The notes: a model not told the origin generated them from the sequence alone. Counted from the first letter of the stretch, positions 8,804 through 18,544 are shown. The stretch: 64,000 nt of DNA from Devosia sp. YIM 151766 (GCF_030285925.1 NZ_CP127251.1:1860001-1924000); one strand, 5' to 3'. Numbers and translations: made by a program.

Positions 8804-9124
8804 TCAATCCTTCGCCGCGCTCTGCGCCAGCGTGACCTTCAGCCCGTCCAGCGCGTCCGAACACAGGATCTGGCAGCTCAATCGCGAGTTCGATCTGACG
8901 TCGCCCACGCTGTCCAGCATGTCCTCTTCCTCGTCGTTCGGCGCGCCGACCGCGTCGAGCCAGTCCGGATCGACATAGACATGGCAGGTGGCGCAGCTCA
9001 GCGCGCCGCCGCATTCGGCCTTGATGTCGAGGCCCCAGTCGCGGATCACCTCCATCACCCGCCAGCCTTCGAGCCCTTCGAGCTCGTGCACATCGCCGGC
9101 CTGATCGGTCACACTGATCTTCAT
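8804..9124 (-). CDS. [2Fe-2S] ferredoxin, adrenodoxin type
   Basis: A 106-residue soluble electron carrier. The cluster ligands are C38, C44, C47 and C84 (ECGGALSCATC ... LSC), the C-x5-C-x2-C-x36-C pattern of adrenodoxin/putidaredoxin-like ferredoxins; C88 is an extra cysteine. The acidic stretch NDEEEDMLD is the typical partner-docking helix. It lies 200 bp downstream of a ferredoxin-NADP reductase gene on the same strand, so the reductase is its probable electron donor. A second, divergent ferredoxin is at 15456-15776. Which enzyme each serves cannot be read from sequence. Confidence 0.92.
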   Translation of the reverse strand: MKISVTDQAGDVHELEGLEGWRVMEVIRDWGLDIKAECGGALSCATCHVYVDPDWLDAVGAPNDEEEDMLDSVGDVRSNSRLSCQILCSDALDGLKVTLAQSAAKD

Positions 9125-9214
9125 AAGGCGCTCCTCAACAGCGCGAGGGGATTAACGCATCGTGCAGACAAGTGGAATCCGTTTTTCTGCAAAAGCGATG
9201 CGACAACAGCAAGG

Positions 9215-9255
9215 TAGAGCGGCACTTTGCGTTCGATAGAACGCAGGTCGCTCTA
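9215..9255. repeat. Two-part inverted repeat between ferredoxin and FNR genes
   Basis: Nested arms TAGAGCG...CGCTCTA (outer) and GCGTTC-GATA-GAACGC (inner) form a long hairpin on either strand. It fills much of the 200-bp gap and could stop FNR transcription before the ferredoxin gene, although no U-run follows. Nothing else was seen in this gap. Confidence 0.55.
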
Positions 9256-9324
9256 GCGTCGAATGAACGGGGCCGCAAGACCATCCTATCCATCCTCGTC
9301 CCAGGCTTGTCCGGGTGGTCTGGC

Positions 9325-10353
<1,029 letters not shown>

Positions 10354-10394
10354 TCAAAGTCCATGCTAACCAGGGCTCCTCGTTCGCCCTGGCA

Positions 10395-10457
10395 TCATTC
10401 CCGCCAAGGCGGAAACCTCTGTTATCGGGAAACAGGTTCCCGCCTTGGCGGGAATGA
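10395..10457. repeat. Large palindromic repeat (TCATTCCCGC-type)
   Basis: Two 24-base arms match except for one position (TCATTCCCGCCAAGG... and ...CCTTGGCGGGAATGA) around a 15-base centre. It shares its core with the repeat at 6151-6193. It lies between cysH (ends 10493) and the FNR gene (starts 10350), where it may act as the terminator of the cys operon. Confidence 0.75.
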
Positions 10458-10492
10458 CCCTGTGATAATATGATTGATGTGATCCACTTACC

Positions 10493-11767
10493 CTAGGAGA
10501 CGCGCCGAAGGAAGGGGCGAGTGCCCAGCGGAACTTCGTCGAGGCCCACCGGCTGGTAGAAAAGCGCCACTTCCGGCAGGCGGTTTTCGATCAGCGCCGC
10601 GCGCGTCGGCTCGTGATTCACCACCAGCGCGTTAAAGCCGCAGCGGCGCATATGCGGAATCTGATCCTGCAAGACATCGCCTAAAGCTCTGATTTCGCCG
10701 GCATATCGGTAACGCTCCACCAGCAGCCGCGCCGTCGAATAGCCGCGCCCATCGGTAAAGGCCGGGAACAGGATTGCTATCGAGGCGAAACGCGACAGAT
10801 CGTCCGCCACATCCTCGACCTTGTCGCCCGGGGTCACCAAGACGCCAATCGGGTGCGGATTGGCCAGGAATTCGGCCCGATTGGCCAGGAACGCCGGCAG
10901 CGGCACGTGCACATAGCGCGCCTGCGCCGGATCGGCGCCTTCTTCCCAGCTCTTGAACGGGTCGGCGATGAAAGCCCCGTCTTTCCAGAGATTATGGCGG
11001 GCAGCGGCATTCATCGGCGAGGCAATGGCTCCGTTGAAATCGTAATGGATGCCGCATTCCTTCTTGTTCAGGCCGCGCCATCGTCCGGCGCGCGGATCCT
11101 CGCCCTCGGCGACGATCGAGGTGCAGGGCGCGCAGCCAATGGACTTGTAGCCTTTGGCATAGAGCGGATGCTCCGGCAAGTTGTGCTTCTGGCGGTATTC
11201 GATGACATCGGCATCCGAGAAATAGGCCAGCGGATTGACCTTGACGCGGTCGTCGCTGGTCAGCTCGAAATGCGGCAGCACGCCGCGCTCCCTAGTCTGG
11301 TAGCGCTTGCGGCCGGTGACCCAGCCGCCATATTGCTCGGTGACCGGCTCCAGCGGCTCGGTCTTGCGGATATGGCAGCACGAATCCGGGTCGGTCTCCC
11401 AAAGATCGCCATGGGGATCGAACCGCTTCACATCTTCGGGATCGGGATGGATGGCGTGAATATTGATCAGCCCGAACTGCTGTTTCAGCGTCTCGACATA
11501 GGCCAGCGTTTCCGGGAAATGCTGGCCGGTTTCGAGGAAATAGACCGGCATGGACGGGTCCACCTGCGCCACCATATGCAGCAGCACCGCGGAATCGGCG
11601 CCGAACGAGGAGACGATGGCCAGGTCACCCGGCAACACCTCGCTCACCGCATAGCGCAGCACCCCAACGGCATCCATCTCGTCGAACATGCCATTGAGCG
11701 CCAGAATGCCGAGCGCCCGCAATTTGTCATTGGCGACCGGCGCCGGGGCGAGCTTAGGCATGGCCAT
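10493..11767 (-). CDS. cysH: Assimilatory APS reductase CysH fused to a DUF934 domain
   Basis: A 424-residue fusion. Residues 1-250 are a CysH-type reductase: PAPS/APS-binding SSFGADSAVLLH (53-64), [4Fe-4S] cysteine pairs C130-C131 and C212/C215, and the catalytic ECGIH motif with C238. The iron-sulfur cysteines mark the APS-using class, reducing adenylylsulfate to sulfite. Residues from about 260 on (PLPAFLANRAEFLANPHPIGVL ... FNALVVNHEPTRAALIE, read in parts) correspond to DUF934, usually a separate small gene of sulfite reductase operons. It lies 158 bp after cysI, a gap filled by a nested palindromic repeat. Start at ATG 11767; ATG 11761 is also possible. Confidence 0.9.
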   Translation of the reverse strand: MAMPKLAPAPVANDKLRALGILALNGMFDEMDAVGVLRYAVSEVLPGDLAIVSSFGADSAVLLHMVAQVDPSMPVYFLETGQHFPETLAYVETLKQQFGLINIHAIHPDPEDVKRFDPHGDLWETDPDSCCHIRKTEPLEPVTEQYGGWVTGRKRYQTRERGVLPHFELTSDDRVKVNPLAYFSDADVIEYRQKHNLPEHPLYAKGYKSIGCAPCTSIVAEGEDPRAGRWRGLNKKECGIHYDFNGAIASPMNAAARHNLWKDGAFIADPFKSWEEGADPAQARYVHVPLPAFLANRAEFLANPHPIGVLVTPGDKVEDVADDLSRFASIAILFPAFTDGRGYSTARLLVERYRYAGEIRALGDVLQDQIPHMRRCGFNALVVNHEPTRAALIENRLPEVALFYQPVGLDEVPLGTRPFLRRVS

Positions 11768-11784
11768 GGCGGCCTCCTGTTCTT

Positions 11785-11903
11785 CTCCCTCTCGGGGAGA
11801 AGGTGGCGCGCAGCGCCGGATGAGGGGGATGCTTCAGCGCGAATGGCGAAATCCCCCTCACCGCCTCGGCTCCGCCGAACCACCTTTCCCCGAGGGGGAG
11901 AGG
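11785..11903. repeat. Nested palindromic repeat inside the cysI-cysH intergenic gap
   Basis: About 120 bases with outer arms (CTCCCTCTCGGGGAGAAGG against CCTTTCCCCGAGGGGGAG) and inner arms (GATGAGGGGGAT against ATCCCCCTCACC). It resembles the CTCTCCC/GAGGGGG dispersed element of Rhizobiales; a partial relative appears near 44600. Being within the operon it would fold in the cysI-cysH mRNA. Confidence 0.7.
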
Positions 11904-11925
11904 AATGGAGGCATCGAGCCAGCTG

Positions 11926-13596
11926 TTACCCATTCCCATACAACGCCTCTTTGAACGGCGCCTCGCCCAGCCGGCGATAGGCCGCGAGGAAGGTTTCTTC
12001 CTCGCCCTGGCGCTGGGCGATATAGAAGTCGACCAGTTTCTCGATGGCGCCCGGCACCTGCTCGGCTTCGAATCCCGGCCCGATGATCTTGCCCACCGCC
12101 GCACTCTCGGTGGCGTCGCCACCAAGCGTGATCTGGTACAATTCGCCACCCTTTTTCTCGACGCCGAGAATGCCGATATGGCCCACATGGTGGTGCCCGC
12201 AGGCATTGATGCAGCCGGAAATCTTGATCTTGAGATCGCCGATGTCCTGCTGCCGCTGCGGCTCGGCGAATGTCTTGGAGATTTCCTGTGCGATCGGGAT
12301 CGAGCGGGCATTGGCCAGGGCGCAGAAATCCAGCCCCGGGCAGCAGATCATGTCGGTGATCTGGTTGTTATTGCCTTCCGCCAGCCCATTAGCCACCAGC
12401 ACGTCATAGACCGCGCGCAGATCGCGCACCGCCACATGCGGCAGAACCAGGTTCTGCTCATGGGTCACGCGTAATTCGTCATGGGAATAGGTCTCGGCCA
12501 GGTCGGCCACCACATCCATCTGCAGATCGGTGGCGTCCCCGGGCGCGCCACCCACCGGCTTCAGTGAAATCGTCACCGAGGCATAGCCGGGAATGCGGTG
12601 CGGATGCAGGTTATTGTCGAGCCAGCGCCCATAGGCGGGGTCGATGATCGACTGATAGGCCACGTCGATCCTGTCGCCGGACCGTTCGGCGAAATCCGGC
12701 GGCGCGAAATAGGTGCCGATCCGGTCCAGTTCCTCCTGCGGCAGGGTCAGGACGCCGCCGCGCACTTCGGCGAACTCGGCCTCGACCTGCCCCTTGATGC
12801 TTTCCAGGCCCTCTTCATGCACCAATATCTTGATGCGCGCCTTGAACTTGTTGTCCCGCCGGCCATAGCGGTTATAGACCCGCATGATGCTTTCGAGATA
12901 GGCGAGCAGGTGCTCATTGGGTACGAAGCTGTTGATCAGCTTGGCGACCATGGGCGTACGCCCCAATCCTCCGCCGACCCAGACCTCCCAGCCGATCTCC
13001 CCCGCCGCATTGGCGGCGGCCTGCAAGCCGATATCGTGGAAGCGGATAGCGGCGCGATCATTGGGCGAGCCGGTTATGGCGATCTTGAATTTTCGCGGCA
13101 GATAAGAAAATTCGGGGTGCAGGCTCGACCATTGCCGCAGGATTTCCGCGACCGGGCGCGGATCGATGATCTCGTCGGCTGCGGCGCCGGCAAACTGGTC
13201 GGTCGTCACATTGCGGATGCAATTGCCCGAGGTCTGGATCGAGTGCATTTCCACGCTCGCCAATTCCCCCAGGATCGCCGGGACGTCCTTGAGCCTGGGC
13301 CAGTTGAACTGGATATTCTGCCGCGTGGTGAAATGGCCATAGCCCCGGTCATAGGTGCGGGCAATATGCGCCAGCTTGCGCATCTGGCGGCTCGACAGTG
13401 TTCCATAGGGCACGGCGATGCGCAGCATATAGGCATGCAATTGCAGATAGAGCCCGTTCATCAGCCGCAGGGGCCGGAACTGGTCCTCGGAAAGCTCGCC
13501 CGAAAGGCGTCGCTTCACCTGATCGGAAAACTGCGCCGTGCGACCCGCTACGAAAGCGGTGTCGAATTCGTCATATCGATACATGCCCGTCTTCAC
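11926..13596 (-). CDS. cysI: Siroheme sulfite reductase (ferredoxin-type nitrite/sulfite reductase family)
   Basis: A 556-residue hemoprotein if read from GTG 13596 (ATG 13584 is an alternative). The [4Fe-4S]-siroheme cysteines are C419 and C425 (CCPGLDFC) and C462 and C466 (SGCINACG), with the expected C-x5-C and C-x3-C spacing. The repeated ferredoxin-like halves are recognisable (HFTTRQNIQFNWPRL; VTHEQNLVLPHV). It reduces sulfite to sulfide with six electrons in the cytoplasm. No cysJ flavoprotein is present, while two ferredoxins and an FNR are, so ferredoxin is the likely donor. Nitrite reduction is possible in this superfamily, but the cysG/cysH neighbours favour sulfite. Confidence 0.9.
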   Translation of the reverse strand: MKTGMYRYDEFDTAFVAGRTAQFSDQVKRRLSGELSEDQFRPLRLMNGLYLQLHAYMLRIAVPYGTLSSRQMRKLAHIARTYDRGYGHFTTRQNIQFNWPRLKDVPAILGELASVEMHSIQTSGNCIRNVTTDQFAGAAADEIIDPRPVAEILRQWSSLHPEFSYLPRKFKIAITGSPNDRAAIRFHDIGLQAAANAAGEIGWEVWVGGGLGRTPMVAKLINSFVPNEHLLAYLESIMRVYNRYGRRDNKFKARIKILVHEEGLESIKGQVEAEFAEVRGGVLTLPQEELDRIGTYFAPPDFAERSGDRIDVAYQSIIDPAYGRWLDNNLHPHRIPGYASVTISLKPVGGAPGDATDLQMDVVADLAETYSHDELRVTHEQNLVLPHVAVRDLRAVYDVLVANGLAEGNNNQITDMICCPGLDFCALANARSIPIAQEISKTFAEPQRQQDIGDLKIKISGCINACGHHHVGHIGILGVEKKGGELYQITLGGDATESAAVGKIIGPGFEAEQVPGAIEKLVDFYIAQRQGEEETFLAAYRRLGEAPFKEALYGNG

Positions 13597-13894
13597 CTAA
13601 GCGCTGGCGTTCATATGCTTGCCCATTGAGAGAGAGGGGGGCGGTGGGGCCCGCCGCCCTGATCCGTTCGCGCAGGCGCTTGGGCACGATCGCACCTGCC
13701 ACCTGCTCGACTTCTTCCACTTCGAGGCTGACGATCCGGCCGGTGGCCTGGCTCGCCGCCAATGCCGCATCGCGCTCGGCCGCTTCCTCCTTGGAAAACA
13801 GCCGCGCCTGCTGCAGATCCACGACCCATGTGCCGGCCGCGTCGAGATAGACGGAGGCGCCTGAGATCAGCTCGTTACCGGTCAGGATTTCCAT
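13571..13894 (-). CDS. DUF2849 family protein of the cys operon
   Basis: A 107-residue protein (MEILTGNELISGASVYLDAAG...) starting one base after the cysG stop; its end overlaps the start of cysI by about 26 bp in another frame. It is mostly beta at the front (DAAGTWVVDLQQARLF) and charged/helical behind, with no cysteine cluster, signal peptide or membrane segment. Proteins of this kind (DUF2849) sit between cysG and cysI in many alphaproteobacteria; the role is unknown but presumably in sulfite reductase assembly or activity. The tight overlaps on both sides argue for translational coupling. Confidence 0.8.
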   Translation of the reverse strand: MEILTGNELISGASVYLDAAGTWVVDLQQARLFSKEEAAERDAALAASQATGRIVSLEVEEVEQVAGAIVPKRLRERIRAAGPTAPLSLNGQAYERQRLGEDGHVSI

Positions 13895-13895
13895 G

Positions 13896-15266
13896 TCAGG
13901 CCACCTTGATATTGCTTGCGGCGACAATCGCCGCGCTGGCCCAGTCGCCATGGGCAATTGCGCGGCCAACCAGAATGATTGCGGGGCCATCGGCAAAATC
14001 GACGGCGCCGGCGGCCAGCCCGGCCAGCGAACCCGCATAGGAGCTGCTGTCGGCGCGGCCCGCATTGACCACGATGCCGATCGGCAGGTCCGGCGCTGCG
14101 CCATGCGCCACCAGCCGGCTCGCCACCTCGGCGGAGATCGCCTTGCCCATGTAAAGCGCCAGCGTCAGGCCCGATTGCGCCAGCGCCGCCCAATGGGCCA
14201 GCTCGCCATCATCGGCCCCATGCGCCGTGGCCATGACCAGGCCGCTCGATATTTTTCGCAGCGTCAGCGGCGTTGCCGTATCGGCGGCGGCGGCAAGCGC
14301 GGCGCTGACGCCGGGCACGATCTCATAGGCGATGCCGGTCTTGCGCAGCGCCGCAATCTCTTCGCCGGCCCGCCCGAACACCATGGGATCACCGGACTTG
14401 AGCCGCGCCACCTTCTTGCCCGCTCCGGCCAGCCGCACGATCAGCGCATTGATCTGCGCCTGCGAGAACGAGTGGTGCCCCCGCGCCTTGCCGACGCAAA
14501 TCCGCTCGGCGTCGCGGCGGCCCATTTCCACCACGGCGGCGGGCACAAGCTGGTCATGCACGATCACATCGGCCTGTTGCAGCAATCGCTGGGCCCGCAG
14601 GGTCAGAAGGTCTGCCGCGCCCGGGCCGGCCCCGATCAGCCAGACCAGTCCCCGCCCCCGGCCATTGGCAATATGGGCGGCCAGCAATTGCTCGGCCTCC
14701 GCGACGCCCATTACCGGCCGCGTGACCAGATCCTCATAATAGCGCCGCCGCGCCGGACCGTCATGAATCAGGCTCTCAACCTTATGGCGTAACCCACCGG
14801 CCAGACTCGCGATTTTCCCGATCCCCGGCGACAGCAGCGCCTCGATCTGCGCCCGCACCAGCCGCGCCAGCACCGGCGCATCGCCTTCGGTGGAGATGGC
14901 GACCGTCAGCGGGGCGCGATCCACGATCGACGGCGTATAGAAATCGCATTCAGCCGGAACATCGACGACATTGAGCGGAATATTCAGCCGCCGCGCCTCT
15001 GCCTTGGCCAATTCGGCATCTTCGCCTTCTGCCGCCACGAAGACCAGCGCCGCTCCGGCCAAATCCCCGGCCCGCAGCGCCCGTTCATGGATCGTCGCCG
15101 CGATTGCCGAAAAATCGGCCTCGATACGCCGCGAATAGATTTCTATCGATCCGGTGGTCTTGGCGAGCAACCGGACCTTGTTGAGGGCCTCGTCGCCGCC
15201 GCCGACGATGACGATCCGCCTGCCCTTGACCTTGAAGCTCAACGGAAATGTGTTGAGATGAGACAT
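13896..15266 (-). CDS. cysG: Siroheme synthase CysG (dehydrogenase/ferrochelatase plus uroporphyrinogen-III methyltransferase)
   Basis: A 456-residue bifunctional protein from ATG 15266. The N-terminal part is the precorrin-2 dehydrogenase/ferrochelatase, with NAD-binding VGGGDEALNK at residues 21-30; the C-terminal part is SUMT, with VWLIGAGPGAADLLTLRA and SGDPMVFGRAGEE motifs. Together they convert uroporphyrinogen III to siroheme, the cofactor of the CysI protein two genes downstream. The frame is open 18 codons further upstream, but ATG 15266 has AGGA nearby and aligns with the usual start. Two small hairpins lie in the leader just upstream. Confidence 0.93.
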   Translation of the reverse strand: MSHLNTFPLSFKVKGRRIVIVGGGDEALNKVRLLAKTTGSIEIYSRRIEADFSAIAATIHERALRAGDLAGAALVFVAAEGEDAELAKAEARRLNIPLNVVDVPAECDFYTPSIVDRAPLTVAISTEGDAPVLARLVRAQIEALLSPGIGKIASLAGGLRHKVESLIHDGPARRRYYEDLVTRPVMGVAEAEQLLAAHIANGRGRGLVWLIGAGPGAADLLTLRAQRLLQQADVIVHDQLVPAAVVEMGRRDAERICVGKARGHHSFSQAQINALIVRLAGAGKKVARLKSGDPMVFGRAGEEIAALRKTGIAYEIVPGVSAALAAAADTATPLTLRKISSGLVMATAHGADDGELAHWAALAQSGLTLALYMGKAISAEVASRLVAHGAAPDLPIGIVVNAGRADSSSYAGSLAGLAAGAVDFADGPAIILVGRAIAHGDWASAAIVAASNIKVA

Positions 15267-15273
15267 CGTGATC

Positions 15274-15294
15274 CTGTCCGAATTGCCCGGACAG
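15274..15294 (-). promoter_or_regulatory. Inverted repeat directly before the cysG start codon
   Basis: CTGTCCG-N7-CGGACAG ends eight bases upstream of the cysG ATG and covers part of the ribosome-binding region. A second small hairpin (AGGCAT-CGCA-ATGCCT) is at 15310-15325, followed upstream by an A/T-rich stretch likely to hold the promoter. Either an operator or a translational control hairpin; the regulator is unknown. Confidence 0.45.
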
Positions 15295-15455
15295 TAATCC
15301 GAACCAAACAGGCATCGCAATGCCTTGAAATCTAATAGCTTTTATATTTCCCTGCGCCAGCGCCGCTTAGAAAAGCCGGGGCGGCTTCGCCCCTGGACCG
15401 CCAAATGAATCCCCGACGATCCCCCGCGGCGCAAATTTCACTTGGCGGGATAAGC

Positions 15456-15776
15456 CTAGCCCTGCCGGGTCGGCACCCGCACCACCAGCCCGTCGAGCTC
15501 CGGCCGAACCTTGATCTGGCAGGACAGGCGGCTGCTATCCTGCACGTCGAAGGCGAAATCGAGCATGTCCTCCTCCATCATCGACGGACCGCCGACCGCT
15601 TCCCGCCATTCTTCCTCGACATAGACATGACAGGTGGCACAGGTGCAGGCACCGCCGCATTCCGCCACGATGCCGGGAATGGCGTTCATGATCGCGGTCT
15701 CCATCACCGTGGAGCCGTTTTCGCCCTCGGTCTCGATGCGTTCGCCCTGGGGAGTAACATAGGTAATCTTGGTCAT
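15456..15776 (-). CDS. [2Fe-2S] ferredoxin, adrenodoxin type (second copy)
   Basis: A 106-residue ferredoxin with cluster ligands C40, C46, C49 and C86 (ECGGACTCATC ... LSC) and an additional C44 within the loop. It carries the acidic docking helix (MMEEDMLDFAFD) and differs widely from the ferredoxin at 8804-9124, so the two are old paralogues rather than a recent duplication. It lies just downstream of the methyltransferase gene and 190 bp upstream of cysG on the same strand. It may serve the CysI reaction or an unlinked iron-sulfur or monooxygenase system. Confidence 0.92.
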   Translation of the reverse strand: MTKITYVTPQGERIETEGENGSTVMETAIMNAIPGIVAECGGACTCATCHVYVEEEWREAVGGPSMMEEDMLDFAFDVQDSSRLSCQIKVRPELDGLVVRVPTRQG

Positions 15777-15803
15777 TGGGAGCCTAAGGTCAGTTGAGAC
15801 TGC

Positions 15804-16946
15804 TCACGGATCGAGCAGAGTCTCTAGATAGTGCTTTTCGATCCCAAACATAGCCTTCACTGCCGCAATGCGGTCAAGCGCCGCCGGCCGCGACCCACCG
15901 CCGCCCTTTTGCGCCACGATGAGATTGTTCTTCGGCGTATGCGCGTCGGAGACGAATTCGAACACCTTGGTGCGATAGCCATTGGCCTCCAGCAACAGCG
16001 CCCGCAGCCCGTCGGTGACCATCTCCGCCTGCTTTTCCAGGAACGTGCCATGGCGCAGCAGGAAGTCCAGCCGCCCATCGGCGCTGCCCGCCTCCATCTG
16101 CCGCCTGATCTGCTTGTGGCAGCACGGCGCCACCGCGATCAGGGCGGCGCCGGCCTTGATCCCCTGATAGATCGCATCGTCGGTCGCAGTGTCGCAGGCA
16201 TGCAGCGCAATCACCGCATCGGCCTGGCTCGCATCGAAATCGAGAATCGTGCCCTGCACGAAGCTCAGGCCGGAAAATCCGGATTGTTGTGCATTGTCAT
16301 TGCCGTCCGCCACCAGCCTGTCGCGCAATTCGACCCCGACGATCTCCACCTGCTGCGCGAAATCCAGATAGCCCTTGCCCGCGCCCATATCGACTATGCG
16401 CGGATTCTTTGCATCAAGGCCCTGAATCAAGGGAGCAAAGATTTCCACCATCTTGTTGATCTGGCGGAACTTATCCTGCGCATCATTACGCACCCGGCCG
16501 TTCTTGCCAGCAAGGTCCAACTGCTGTAGCCAGAGCTTTCCACCATCGGTCAGCGGCCGGTTCTTGGCACGATCATGCTCCATGGGCGGCGCCTCGCGCC
16601 CGGCGATCTCGGTCTGCTTCAGCCGCACCTTCTGGCCGTGGCGCTCCAAGACCAGATCGAAGCTCACGCTATTCAGCGTCGCCACCCGGAACTCTGTGCT
16701 CAGTTTGGCGAGCAGCGTTTCCATCACCTCGTCGAAATCGTAATTCTTGGTGATGTCGCGGGTCTTGAAATGGCTGACGGCGCTGATCTTCTCCCGCCCC
16801 TTGATCACCACCCGGCGCATATCGACGGATTTGAGCTCCGCTTCCTCACCCTCATAGCCGGAAAGACGCAAGCGGATCAGCCTGTTCTCCTCCCAGGCCT
16901 CGCGCACCGCGACGGCGAATTCCGCAATGCGGTCGAGCCGGCTCAA
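15804..16946 (-). CDS. SAM-dependent methyltransferase (Methyltransf_32-like)
   Basis: A 380-residue protein read from TTG 16946, which overlaps the prfC stop as TTGA; a longer frame would run inside prfC. The N-terminal half (VKGREKISAVSHFKTRDITKNY, in parts) is a conserved helper domain; the C-terminal half has the SAM-binding strand-loop RIVDMGAGKGYLDF and a APCCHKQIRR motif after the fourth strand. It looks like the class I methyltransferases related to tRNA/rRNA or small-molecule enzymes, but the substrate is not evident. Linkage to prfC by stop-start overlap suggests a translation-related target (inference). Confidence 0.8.
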   Translation of the reverse strand: MSRLDRIAEFAVAVREAWEENRLIRLRLSGYEGEEAELKSVDMRRVVIKGREKISAVSHFKTRDITKNYDFDEVMETLLAKLSTEFRVATLNSVSFDLVLERHGQKVRLKQTEIAGREAPPMEHDRAKNRPLTDGGKLWLQQLDLAGKNGRVRNDAQDKFRQINKMVEIFAPLIQGLDAKNPRIVDMGAGKGYLDFAQQVEIVGVELRDRLVADGNDNAQQSGFSGLSFVQGTILDFDASQADAVIALHACDTATDDAIYQGIKAGAALIAVAPCCHKQIRRQMEAGSADGRLDFLLRHGTFLEKQAEMVTDGLRALLLEANGYRTKVFEFVSDAHTPKNNLIVAQKGGGGSRPAALDRIAAVKAMFGIEKHYLETLLDP

Positions 16947-18544
16947 TGCCGTTCCTTGGTGGTCAGGAAGCGGATATTGGGCCAGTCCTGCTTGGCTCGG
17001 TCCGCCCACCACGCATTCTGCGCCAGAAACACCGGAGCCTCGGACCGGTCCTCCGCCATATTGACCTTCTGGGCGGCAATGAAGCGCTTGAGTTCCTCGG
17101 GATCGTCGCTCTCGATCCAGCGCGCCACTTCATAGCCCATGCTCTCGAAGCCGATCGGCACGCCATATTCCTTGGCCACGCGCGCCAGGAGCACTTCAAG
17201 CTGCAATTGCCCGACCACGCCCACGATCCAGTCGGCACCCATCATGCGGCGGAATACCTGCGTGACGCCCTCTTCCGCCAGGTCGGACAGGGCCTTGGCC
17301 ATCTGCTTGGATTTCATGTGATCGGTCAGCCGCACCCGGCGGATGATTTCCGGCGCGAAGTTCGGAATGCCGGTGACATTGATATTGGCCCCCTCGGTCA
17401 GCGTATCGCCCACCGACAGCGTGCCGTGATTGGGTATGCCGACAATGTCGCCAGCCACCGCTTCCTCGGCCAGTTCGCGATTATTGCCGAAGAAGAACAT
17501 GGGATTGGACACCGCCATATCCTTGCCCGAGCGCACATTCTTGAGCCGCATGCCGCGCTCGAACTTGCCTGAGCACAGGCGCACGAAGGCGATACGATCG
17601 CGGTGATTGGCGTCCATGTTCGCCTGCACCTTGAACACGAAGCCGCTCACCTTCTTGCCCGCCGGATCGATCGGCTCGGGAATGGCCGGCTGCGGCCGCG
17701 GCTCCGGCCCCCATTCGCCCAGGGTGCGCAGCAATTCGGCCACCGAAATGCCTTTCAGCGCCGAGCCGAACAATACCGGGCTCAGATGCCCGGCATGAAA
17801 AGTCTCCAGATCGAAGCCCGGCAACATGGCCTGCGCCATTTCCAGCGTTTCCAGCGCCGTCATGAATACGGGATTATCGATCAGTTCCTCGACCTCCAGC
17901 AGGTCCTCCAACTGCTCGAATTCGGCGATGGCCTTGCCCTGCGGATTGAGCACCCGCTTTTCGACCAGGTCGATATAGCCGCCGAAATCCACGCCCTGCC
18001 CGATGGGCCACAGCACCGGCGTCAGGTCCAGCGCCAGCTTGCCCTGAATCTCATCGATCAGGTCCAGCGGCGCATGGCCCTCCCGGTCCACCTTGTTGAT
18101 GAAGGTGATGATGGGAATGTCGCGCAGCCGGCACACTTCGAACAGCTTTTGCGTCTGGCTCTCGATTCCTTTGGCCGCGTCGATCACCATGATGGCGGCG
18201 TCCACCGCCGTCAGGGTGCGATAAGTGTCCTCGGAAAAGTCCGAGTGGCCCGGCGTATCGAGCAGATTGAGCGTCAGCCCGTCATAATCGAAGGTCATCA
18301 CCGAGGAGGTGATGGAAATGCCGCGCTGCTGCTCCATCTCCATCCAGTCCGAGCGCGTCGAGCGCTTTCCCGCCTTGCCGCGCACCGCGCCGGCGGATTG
18401 GATCGCGCCGGCCGCCGCCAACAGGCGTTCGGTCAGTGTGGTCTTGCCGGCGTCCGGGTGCGAAATGATCGCAAAGGTGCGGCGCAGGCGGAACGGTTCG
18501 GAAACGGGCCGGGGGGAGGCCTCGGCTGATAGGGCAAGGGACAT
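16943..18544 (-). CDS. prfC: Peptide chain release factor 3 (RF3)
   Basis: A 533-residue translational GTPase. Visible G motifs: HPDAGKTTLTE (G1, about residues 29-39), the switch I region EMEQQRGISITSS, DTPGHSDFSEDT (G3), and FINKVDREG (G4). The QQRGIS and TRSDWMEME segments and domain II/III organisation identify RF3 rather than EF-G. It uses GTP to recycle RF1/RF2 from the terminated ribosome. Its stop codon overlaps the TTG start of the downstream methyltransferase by three bases (TTGA), so expression of the two is probably coupled. Confidence 0.95.
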   Translation of the reverse strand: MSLALSAEASPRPVSEPFRLRRTFAIISHPDAGKTTLTERLLAAAGAIQSAGAVRGKAGKRSTRSDWMEMEQQRGISITSSVMTFDYDGLTLNLLDTPGHSDFSEDTYRTLTAVDAAIMVIDAAKGIESQTQKLFEVCRLRDIPIITFINKVDREGHAPLDLIDEIQGKLALDLTPVLWPIGQGVDFGGYIDLVEKRVLNPQGKAIAEFEQLEDLLEVEELIDNPVFMTALETLEMAQAMLPGFDLETFHAGHLSPVLFGSALKGISVAELLRTLGEWGPEPRPQPAIPEPIDPAGKKVSGFVFKVQANMDANHRDRIAFVRLCSGKFERGMRLKNVRSGKDMAVSNPMFFFGNNRELAEEAVAGDIVGIPNHGTLSVGDTLTEGANINVTGIPNFAPEIIRRVRLTDHMKSKQMAKALSDLAEEGVTQVFRRMMGADWIVGVVGQLQLEVLLARVAKEYGVPIGFESMGYEVARWIESDDPEELKRFIAAQKVNMAEDRSEAPVFLAQNAWWADRAKQDWPNIRFLTTKERH

